Of a DNA stretch of 18,431 nucleotides, positions 8,467 to 13,620 are shown in pieces (within the stretch, counting starts at the first letter, position 1; every line of letters starts with the position of its first letter). The translations under genes and the position numbers were made by a program. Origin of the DNA: Bacteroidota bacterium (GTDB taxonomy: Bacteria; Bacteroidota; Bacteroidia; Flavobacteriales; Flavobacteriaceae); assembly GCA_024278565.1 (NCBI GenBank), contig JAJRSY010000147.1, positions 1 to 18,431 on the forward strand, written 5' to 3'. Below the pieces are notes generated by a model. It was not told where the DNA came from, made no database searches, and saw nothing but the letters and a program-made list of their open reading frames with translations.

Positions 8467-8868
8467 TTATGCTTGCCGAGGCGGTTGAAAAGGGCCGTCT
8501 TCTTCAAATGAGGAGTACGACGCCCAATAAAAGAAGTTCGTTTTTTTTTGAATTGAAAACTCGGGAAGATATGTATAAAACGAAGTGTTATTCAAAACAA
8601 AAACAGATAAAGAAGCCGTATGTATTTGATGGTTGAACGGAAGTTTTTCATGATCTTTTTGTTCTTCTTGGTGTTTTTGACTGTGCTCTGCTTTCAGTTT
8701 TCCATAGTGTTTAGTGAGGAAAACAAGAAAGTCATCCCCATGTTCATCAGAATGGAACTGGGCATGTTCAATCAACGCATCAATTTCAACAATTTCGCCA
8801 ATGCTTATGCCGAAACTTTGAATCAAAACGAGAAAAGAAATCGCTATAGACGTTAATTGTGTCATCAT
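8467..8868 (-). CDS. Small His/Asp/Glu-rich exported protein of the metal-efflux operon
   Basis: The 133-residue product starts with a short hydrophobic segment (about residues 6-24) that can serve as a signal peptide or anchor. It is followed by an acidic, His-rich segment (HAQFHSDEHGDD and HSQKHQEEQKDHEK, about 35-75) that looks suited to loose divalent-metal binding in the periplasm. A second moderately hydrophobic stretch (SLSVFVLNNTSFYTYLP) and a conserved-looking tail (EEDGPFQPPRQA) follow. I recognise such short proteins as frequent first genes of Bacteroidota heavy-metal RND operons, but know no assigned function. It lies 78 bp upstream of the pump on the same strand behind a plausible promoter. 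MM at the start allows 8868 or 8865. Confidence 0.75.
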   Translation of the reverse strand: MMTQLTSIAISFLVLIQSFGISIGEIVEIDALIEHAQFHSDEHGDDFLVFLTKHYGKLKAEHSQKHQEEQKDHEKLPFNHQIHTASLSVFVLNNTSFYTYLPEFSIQKKTNFFYWASYSSFEEDGPFQPPRQA

Positions 8869-8878
8869 GAAATATGAG

Positions 8879-8912
8879 CAAAGATAGCTTTTTTTTCACC
8901 AGTATTCTCAAA
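8879..8912 (-). promoter_or_regulatory. Promoter of the metal-efflux operon
   Basis: On the minus strand TTTG (8912-8909), a 21-bp spacer and TATCTTTTG (8887-8879) approximate the Bacteroidota consensus, with one extra T in the -7 box. The start site would fall just before ATG 8868, giving a leader of only a few bases. No clear metal-regulator operator was seen here. Confidence 0.45.
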
Positions 8913-9098
8913 AAGCATAAAATCAAGAGCCTTTGTTGAATTACCTTAATGCCCGATTTACGAGGTGTGTTTGCTGTGGGTTATCCTGATCAGGGTTGAA
9001 AAATTTTAGCATTCTTGAAAATTTTCCCAACTTTACCCCGTTGATATTGTAGAGATTCGCCCACACTACAAACAGATGATTTTAAAATTATATAGAAT

Positions 9099-9533
9099 AT
9101 GGCAACAAAAAAAAGACTTTGGTTTTGGAACCTATTGATCATTGTTACGGTAGTTGTCTGCATACTTGCCTTCGCCGCCCACTATAAGAATTGGACCAAG
9201 ATCGAAGCGGACCAAATGACCATACTATCGGGTATTTACTACCACGATCTTAAGTATGGCGAGATCGATTCTGTACTATGGGTCGACAAAATACCCCCAA
9301 TGGAAAGGCTCAATGGCTTCTCGGCCTTTGATAAGGGCAAAGGTGTTTATAGGGAGTTCAGAGATTCGCTGACCGATAAAAAAGTATATGTTTTTGTGGA
9401 TGATTTTTCAAGTCAAAAAATTCGCTTTGTCAACAAAGATGCCTCGCAACTTTTTTTGAACCTGAAAGATTCTACTGAAACCCAAAAGATGTACGCGTTT
9501 TTTGTGGAAAAATTGGAGAGCGCACCTAAATAG
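9099..9533 (+). CDS. Single-helix membrane-anchored protein of unknown function
   Basis: I do not recognise this 144-residue protein. It has a basic start (MATKKRLW), one membrane segment at about residues 8-28, and a soluble, presumably extracytoplasmic domain of about 115 residues with a strand-rich pattern (DSVLWVDKIPPMERLNGF, KKVYVFVDDF, KIRFVNKDASQLFLNL) ending in a helix. A small beta-sandwich such as a PH-like fold is possible but not shown. No Cys or catalytic motif is seen. The gene stands alone, divergent from the metal-efflux operon with a 230-bp spacer, and followed at once by a terminator-like hairpin. Start ATG 9099 gives the complete anchor. Confidence 0.75.
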   Translation: MATKKRLWFWNLLIIVTVVVCILAFAAHYKNWTKIEADQMTILSGIYYHDLKYGEIDSVLWVDKIPPMERLNGFSAFDKGKGVYREFRDSLTDKKVYVFVDDFSSQKIRFVNKDASQLFLNLKDSTETQKMYAFFVEKLESAPK

Positions 9534-9555
9534 AAAGGAATAACGTCTATTTTTT
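9528..9555 (+). terminator. AT-rich intrinsic terminator after the single-helix gene
   Basis: AAATAGA (9528-9534) and TCTATTT (9546-9552) pair as a 7-bp stem with an 11-base loop, and the right arm runs into TTTTTT. The left arm includes the TAG stop codon. The stem is weak because it is AT-rich. Confidence 0.45.
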
Positions 9556-9667
9556 GTGATGTATAGAAATCCTTCACATTTAAAAAAACGTAACTAATCA
9601 GTGTTGGGGAAAAAGTTAAAATATTGAAAATCAACATGCCGTTGAATTTAAGCGCAAAGTTCGCCAA

Positions 9668-9687
9668 CCTGCCTGCCGGCAGGCAGG
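9668..9687. repeat. 20-bp perfect GC palindrome
   Basis: CCTGCCTGCCGGCAGGCAGG equals its own reverse complement and stands out in AT-rich surroundings. The identical palindrome recurs at 13276-13295 and shorter relatives occur at 9872-9888 and about 17045-17063, so it is a dispersed short element rather than a gene-specific site. Confidence 0.85.
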
Positions 9688-9774
9688 GATTTACGCAAGG
9701 TTCGCAAAGTCATATTATAGGGTGTACGACAAATTCCCCTTTCTGTTCAATAGAATACCATTTTACCGGACTGT

Positions 9775-9804
9775 CCTCCCCCGACCCCTCCAGAGGGAGG
9801 GGGG
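9775..9804. repeat. C-tract/G-tract inverted repeat inside the GC-rich MITE
   Basis: A C-rich tract beginning CCTCCCCC at 9775 is followed by a G-rich tract ending GGGAGGGGGG at 9804. They can form a strong hairpin of 11 or more pairs. A similar pair of G/C tracts lies near 9850-9897 (CCTTCGGGGGAGGG and GGGGTGGGG). Confidence 0.6.
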
Positions 9805-9871
9805 CAGATCCTGCAAAAGCCGGGGTTCATAGGTGTCGAGAAACGGTTCCCTTCCTTCGGGGGAGGGTTAG

Positions 9872-9888
9872 CCTGCCGGACAGGCAGG
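9872..9888. repeat. Short palindrome nested in a G-rich repeat
   Basis: CCTGCC-ggaca-GGCAGG is a variant of the 20-bp palindrome. It interrupts a run that otherwise would read GGGGGAGGGTTAG/GGTGGGGAC, which suggests that the palindrome was inserted into the repeat. Confidence 0.6.
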
Positions 9889-9966
9889 GGTGGGGACGGC
9901 ACCAAAGCGAAACTGTCCAGATCTGTTCGGTTTAGGGAAATTTGTCGTGCACCCATATTATATTGG

Positions 9967-10187
9967 TGGTTCTACCACTATTTGTGTGGGTAAGATTCTA
10001 TTTTTAGTTGTAAATAATCTTAAAAAACAACATGAAAATGATATAATGAATCAATAATTGAATAAAAAAACATGTAATGTGTTGATATTCAAATAATTAT
10101 AACTGTTCTATTCTCTCATTAAAGCATTTTTAACATTCATTCATTTTAAACTGATCTGAATCTTCCACTAAATTAGTGGTAGAACCA
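9967..10187. mobile_element. AT-rich MITE-like element with 6-bp target duplication
   Basis: The 221-bp unit starts with TGGTTCTACCACTA (9967-9980) and ends with its exact complement TAGTGGTAGAACCA (10174-10187). Similarity continues inwards with small gaps to AAGATTC on both sides, about 30 bp in all. TATTGG flanks it on both sides (9961-9966 and 10188-10193). The interior is AT-rich without a frame. An alternative is that the two ends are paired repressor sites, since GTGGTtctACCAC is itself an inverted repeat. Confidence 0.6.
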
Positions 10188-10317
10188 TATTGGTTTTAAA
10201 TACTTTGCGAACCCTGCAATTTTTCCTTGCGCTCCTTGCGTTTAGATTTTCGTTCCGGTACTCAAGAGGTCGGCTCTAAAATTTGATGCTGATTAGTCAC
10301 AAAAAAGCAACTACCTA

Positions 10318-10347
10318 AACCCATCGGGTAATTTCGATGGTTTTTTT
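10318..10347 (+). terminator. Strong intrinsic terminator with no gene directly upstream
   Basis: CCATCG (10321-10326) and CGATGG (10335-10340) form a stem, extended by AAAC/GTTT with a bulge, followed by seven T residues. The nearest plus-strand gene ends some 790 bp upstream and has its own hairpin. It could end a small RNA or be the relic of a lost gene. Confidence 0.6.
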
Positions 10348-10527
10348 GATTTTTAAAAACCTACCGTATTCCTTAAAAACATAACAATTCTGTTAAAATT
10401 CAGCTAGTTTTCAATAAACTTCTAAATAAAACGTTCTAAATACAGGAAATATAGAAATTTACCAAATACAACTGTTTCTGTACCCCCTCCAACCCAAACC
10501 TTACTATAACCAAAAACACCACCTACC

Positions 10528-11037
10528 ATGAAAAAAACCGTTATGATTATTCTATTGGCCTTCTTTGGCTCAACATCGTATCTACAATCGCAAAACACGG
10601 TAGATATAGATGGTCGCTTACAGCCCATTTTAAATAGTTTTTTTGAAGAATGTGAAAAGTATGGTATTGACTATCATGAGAAGTTGTTTCAACTAAAAAA
10701 TGTGGACATTACCAACACGTTACCCTTAGAAGAGGAAAATACAGTGCTTGGTATGATTACTAGAGATGCGCAGGGCGATGTGGAGAACATCATGATTAAT
10801 TGGGTGGCAATGTTGGACCCCGAAATTCTTAAAGTAGTTGCTTTTCATGAATTCGCCCATTATTTTTTAGATTATAAACACAGCTGTCACGATTGTAACG
10901 AAATCATGGCCGAGACCAATATAAGCTACTTTGATATTGCCAAGGATTGGGGCAAGCAAGTTGAGCAATTATTTACCACCTCACCTGCATACCTATCACA
11001 ACAGACCAAAGAACCCATTGCCGCAATTTTTTTTTAA
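10528..11037 (+). CDS. Small secreted metzincin-like zinc protease candidate
   Basis: The 169-residue protein has a clear signal peptide (MKKTVMIILLAFFGSTSYLQSQ, cleavage near residue 20). The key motif is HEFAHYFLDYKH at about residues 107-118, which is HExxHxxxxxxH: two zinc His, the catalytic Glu and a third His. Eight residues later comes EIMAE (125-129), whose Met is placed like a Met-turn. This pattern recalls short exported Bacteroidota metallopeptidases of the HELGHxxLxRxH...SIM type. Two Cys (120 and 123, CHDC) sit between the third His and the Met and could be disulfide-bonded or bind metal. The protein is short for a protease, with no pro-domain, so activity is uncertain. The following DUF423 gene is 53 bp downstream in the same direction. 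Confidence 0.75.
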   Translation: MKKTVMIILLAFFGSTSYLQSQNTVDIDGRLQPILNSFFEECEKYGIDYHEKLFQLKNVDITNTLPLEEENTVLGMITRDAQGDVENIMINWVAMLDPEILKVVAFHEFAHYFLDYKHSCHDCNEIMAETNISYFDIAKDWGKQVEQLFTTSPAYLSQQTKEPIAAIFF

Positions 11038-11090
11038 AAACAGCTTCTTAATTTTTTCGAAACACCTATCTTAGAATCAAAATCACACCT

Positions 11091-11477
11091 ATGGTTCTAT
11101 TGGTTCATGTTTTTGGTTCACTATTTGGTCTATTGGCAGTGGTATTTGGGGCTTTTGGTGCGCATGCTCTAAAAAATATGCTCTCTGACGATCAGTTGAA
11201 GAGTTTTGAAACCGGAATCAAATATCAGATGTACCACGCAATTGTGTTATTGGTAATCGGATTCAATTTTAATTTGGAGGCATCTCTGGAAAAATACATG
11301 GCCTATTGCTTTATTCTAGGCACCTTCCTTTTTTCATTCAGTATCTACGGATTGGTACTTAGTGCGGCCAAAGAGAAGAAACTACGATTTTTGGGGCCCA
11401 TTACCCCTTTGGGAGGTCTTCTTTTAGTTGGGGGTTGGGGCTTGTTGTTGTACTCGTTCGTAAAGAACCTATTTTAG
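11091..11477 (+). CDS. DUF423 family membrane protein (YwdK/YgdD-like)
   Basis: The 128-residue protein is four hydrophobic helices with the family hallmarks FGAFGAHALK near the N-terminus, YQMYHA at about residues 45-50, and PITPLGGLLLVGGW near the C-terminus. Its length is the usual one for DUF423. It sits in the inner membrane and its molecular function is not established in any organism I know of. Start ATG 11091 places the first helix at once. It is convergent with the next gene, 20 bp apart, and I see no hairpin between them. Confidence 0.92.
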   Translation: MVLLVHVFGSLFGLLAVVFGAFGAHALKNMLSDDQLKSFETGIKYQMYHAIVLLVIGFNFNLEASLEKYMAYCFILGTFLFSFSIYGLVLSAAKEKKLRFLGPITPLGGLLLVGGWGLLLYSFVKNLF

Positions 11478-11497
11478 AGCTCAAGATGAATTCTATA

Positions 11498-13039
11498 TCA
11501 ATCCACGTTTTCATCTTCTGAAGTAAACTCCCTAATGGCCCGATTGGGTTCAATGATGTTGTAGCCTTTCCAAAATTCAGGGTCGTAGTTGGGCATATAA
11601 GTGGGTAGAACGTTGTTGCTCTCTTTAAATGCCTCGAACTGTGATATCGTTATCGACTCGGTATCGAAAACAATTACCTCTTGCTTGTTTATGGCCGAGG
11701 TTGCCATATCTAACTTGACCGACAGTTCATTTTGTTTGTTCCTGCCCTTTACATGTTTGTTTTTTTCAATGATCTTTAAAGGGCGACGTATGCCGACCCT
11801 TACCCCTTTTTCTTGTTCCAGATAACTCAAGGTGTAGCTATCATTCGAGCCTTTTGAAAAGAACATTTTTCCCCTACCCATATACACGTTCATTGACAGA
11901 CCCAATAAACTGAATTTTTTTAAAGGTTTTACATTTTCGTAATCTACCCGAATGACCGCAAAATCATCTGAATTTATATAAAGCCGCCCCTTGTAATCTG
12001 CAGCCCCTTTTGACTCAAAATCTACAATATACACGGCATCTTCACCCATATAGGTGTATTCTTCTAAGCTAAACCTATATTTTCTTGATTTAGTAATGAA
12101 GTCAAGATCAGTATCTTCCATGAAAAATAAACCCTGCATTCTTCGACCCAGCGCATTTCTTCTGTATTTTAAAAAATTGGTCTTGCGCTCCAATTCCTCT
12201 TTTTTCTTATCTTCTAATGCCTTTTTTAGGGCTATGGCATTTGTAGAATCTATTTCTTCTTTAAAAATCTCATCAAAATCCTCACCATCTACCTTTGTGC
12301 CAAAAAAGCCGGATTTTATCTTAAAATAAGAATTGGGCTTTACATTGGCCTTGATAATCAGGTTGAACTTTTCTTCAAGTTTAGTAAGATCAAGTTCATT
12401 GCTTTTGTCGTACAGTTCAGATGCTTTGATAATCTTCAATTTCTGTTTCTCCTTATCATAATTACCATAAAGATCACAGAGTACTTCGGTATAATAATTC
12501 GATTGTTTCGGTACTGAGCGAATAACACTGTCCAAGAATTTTTTATTGAGCGCCCCAATGGTTGACTTTACGAAAGTATAGTTGGTCTTGTTCAGGTAAT
12601 TGTATTGCGACTCTCTAAAGAACAGGCGTTTTTTGCTGTAATCGGTAACATAGTTTTTATCGATATTCTCTTTCACCAAATCAATAATGTCATCGGCTGA
12701 ATACTGTTTGTTCGAAACAATGACCGCATCAAGTTCAATAGCCTTTGGGCTTAAATAAATAACACTTTCTTTAAATTCATTAAGCGGCCTTTTTATAGAT
12801 TCGTAGCCTATACATGAGATGAACAACGAATCGGTTTCTGAGATATTGGCATCCATCAAAAAACTGAAGCGCCCCTCTTCATTGGTAATCACCCCTTTTT
12901 TCTTTAGCTGTACCGTCACATACGGAATCGGTTTTTGTGTAACCGAATCAACTATTCTCGAACTAAGGGTTTGTGCATGGGCTGTAAGACATCCGAAGAA
13001 CGTAAGAACGGTTAAAACGTGTGATATACTTTTACTCAT
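11498..13039 (-). CDS. Exported protein with a carboxypeptidase-like regulatory domain
   Basis: The start is ATG 13039, giving MSKSISHVLTVLTFFGCLTA and a signal-peptidase site at AHA-Q; a GTG at 13072 would put 11 residues before a complete signal peptide and is rejected. After the signal comes a CarboxypepD_reg-like beta-sandwich (SRIVDSVTQKPIPYVTVQLK, ITNEEGRFSF), about residues 25-110. This domain often begins Bacteroidota outer-membrane or surface proteins, though there is no TonB plug or barrel here. The remaining 400 residues are Lys-rich and mix strands and helices (for example KYRFSLEEYTYMGEDAVYIV, then RLYINSDDFAVIRVDYENVK), resembling DUF5686-like or lipid-binding periplasmic folds, without a recognisable catalytic motif. 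Product length is 513 residues. Function unknown. Confidence 0.82.
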   Translation of the reverse strand: MSKSISHVLTVLTFFGCLTAHAQTLSSRIVDSVTQKPIPYVTVQLKKKGVITNEEGRFSFLMDANISETDSLFISCIGYESIKRPLNEFKESVIYLSPKAIELDAVIVSNKQYSADDIIDLVKENIDKNYVTDYSKKRLFFRESQYNYLNKTNYTFVKSTIGALNKKFLDSVIRSVPKQSNYYTEVLCDLYGNYDKEKQKLKIIKASELYDKSNELDLTKLEEKFNLIIKANVKPNSYFKIKSGFFGTKVDGEDFDEIFKEEIDSTNAIALKKALEDKKKEELERKTNFLKYRRNALGRRMQGLFFMEDTDLDFITKSRKYRFSLEEYTYMGEDAVYIVDFESKGAADYKGRLYINSDDFAVIRVDYENVKPLKKFSLLGLSMNVYMGRGKMFFSKGSNDSYTLSYLEQEKGVRVGIRRPLKIIEKNKHVKGRNKQNELSVKLDMATSAINKQEVIVFDTESITISQFEAFKESNNVLPTYMPNYDPEFWKGYNIIEPNRAIREFTSEDENVD

Positions 13040-13275
13040 AAATAGTGCTTGTTGGTCAAGGCAAACTAACACATCCTATTACTTGATACCTTGTTTTTTT
13101 GTTTTCCTTGGGATGGATTTATCGTTTTTTTAACAAAAGAACTCTTCTTAATTCTTCTTTTAAGACGAACCAATCGAAGAAGTGTTACCGAGAACATCAA
13201 CAGTTTTTGAAGAGAAGCTACGTACTGTACATAGTGAACTCGTCTTGAGTTATTCTTTTACCTGCGAATTTCGCA

Positions 13276-13295
13276 CCTGCCTGCCGGCAGGCAGG
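13276..13295. repeat. 20-bp perfect GC palindrome inside copy A
   Basis: This is identical to the palindrome at 9668-9687. Here it is flanked on both sides by TTTCGCA (13269-13275 and 13296-13302), a 7-bp direct repeat that may mark an insertion. Confidence 0.75.
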
Positions 13296-13316
13296 TTTCG
13301 CACCCTAATTTTGCCC

Positions 13317-13353
13317 TATTTTGGTTCCGTAGCAATGCTATGAAACCAAAATA
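13317..13353. other. Central hairpin of copy A
   Basis: TATTTTGGTT pairs with AACCAAAATA (10 bp), then a C/A mismatch, then CGTAGC pairs with GCTATG including one G-T wobble, closed by the loop AAT. The apex matches copy B; the outer stem does not, although both are fully paired. Confidence 0.75.
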
Positions 13354-13442
13354 CGACTTCATTATGGCACGAAAGCCTTCATTCCTGCCCGTCTGGCGGT
13401 CGGGCTCGGTTCCAAACAATAACTCAAGACGAGTTCAGTAAA

Positions 13443-13592
13443 TCAGTGGCAACCACAATCACCATCACCACAGGTTTTTGTTTTTTCCTTTTTTGAAACA
13501 AAGAGGGTTTTTGGCAGCAAGAATTTTTTCACAATATAACCAACCGCAATGGTCAAAGTAATAAAGACTAGAATAGTTTGAAGAAGAGCCAT
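13443..13592 (-). CDS. FeoB-associated Cys-rich small membrane protein (49 aa)
   Basis: This short gene encodes one membrane helix at about residues 4-22 (LQTILVFITLTIAVGYIV), a basic linker, and a Cys-rich tail CGDGDCGCH at the very end. Such tiny proteins directly after feoB are known in Bacteroidota and others as FeoB-associated Cys-rich membrane proteins. The tail may pass Fe2+ or a cluster to or from the FeoB pore or act as a sensor, which is unproven. ATG 13592 lies 28 bp downstream of the feoB stop on the same strand, so it is the third gene of the feo operon. Its stop is 6 bp from repeat copy A, whose hairpins may end the transcript. Confidence 0.85.
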   Translation of the reverse strand: MALLQTILVFITLTIAVGYIVKKFLLPKTLFVSKKEKTKTCGDGDCGCH

Positions 13593-13620
13593 ATTATTTT
13601 TTAGTTATACATTTTGATTC

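Larger units (their letters stand above)
9720..9954. mobile_element. GC-rich MITE-like element with 8-bp target duplication
   Basis: The 235-bp unit has 20-bp terminal inverted repeats with two mismatches: GGGTGTACGACAAATTCCCC at the left, and a right end whose reverse complement is GGGTGCACGACAAATTTCCC. Immediately outside is ATATTATA on both sides (9712-9719 and 9955-9962), a perfect 8-bp direct repeat as left by transposase insertion. Inside are G/C-tract hairpins and a small palindrome, but no coding frame, so the unit is non-autonomous. An 8-bp duplication is known for IS66, ISL3 and IS1595 among others; the ends do not let me choose. Confidence 0.75.
9699..10213. repeat. Outer inverted-repeat pair enclosing both MITE-like units
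   Basis: GGTTCGCAAAGT at 9699-9710 is the exact reverse complement of ACTTTGCGAACC at 10202-10213. Looser matches continue outwards (ACGCAAGG on the left, CCTTGCGCTCCTTGCG on the right). The arms enclose the two smaller elements, so they represent an older repeat or the ends of a larger one. Confidence 0.55.
9534..10527. other. Long gene-free region made of nested repeats
   Basis: No convincing gene is present in this stretch of nearly 1 kb; open frames here are short and run through palindromes. Ordered contents: a 20-bp GC palindrome at 9668-9687; a 12-bp inverted-repeat arm at 9699-9710; a GC-rich MITE-like unit at 9720-9954 with 8-bp flanking repeats; an AT-rich unit at 9967-10187 with 6-bp flanking repeats; the matching inverted-repeat arm at 10202-10213 with CCTTGCG-type sequence after it; a terminator at 10321-10347; then about 180 bp of plain AT-rich spacer before the next gene. 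Confidence 0.8.
13236..13436. repeat. Hairpin-rich dispersed repeat element, copy A (201 bp)
   Basis: The ends are GAACTCGTCTTGAGTT (13236-13251) and its exact complement AACTCAAGACGAGTTC (13421-13436); each end is itself a small hairpin (AACTC-n5-GAGTT). Inside are the 20-bp palindrome at 13276-13295, a long hairpin at 13317-13353, the block CTTCATTATGGCAC at 13357-13370, another hairpin near 13388-13404, and GGTTCCAAACAA before the right end. Copy B at 17003-17181 has the same order and orientation. There is no target duplication and no coding frame. These traits fit REP/BIME-type elements moved by IS200/IS605-like or RAYT transposases, but none is in the window. Confidence 0.75.
13040..13442. 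other. Spacer holding repeat-element copy A
   Basis: No gene is seen. The part 13040-13235 is AT-rich upstream DNA of the exported-protein gene, with no promoter that I would trust. The part 13236-13436 is the hairpin-rich repeat described separately, and its right end is only 6 bp from the stop of the Cys-rich feo gene. Confidence 0.75.

Noticed and set aside
9624..9956. Open frames through the repeat region on both strands
   Set aside because: They run through palindromes and inverted repeats, have repeat-derived Pro/Gly/Arg-rich translations and no good starts.
9699..10213. CRISPR-like array in the repeat-rich spacer
   Set aside because: Repeats are inverted pairs of different sequence, not regularly spaced direct repeats, and there are no cas genes.
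13139..13162. A T-rich stretch resembling the left end of repeat copies A and B (GAACTCTTCTTAATTCTTC)
   Set aside because: About 21 of 25 aligned positions agree with one gap, but the sequence is low-complexity, has no matching right end and no internal blocks, so chance similarity is likely.
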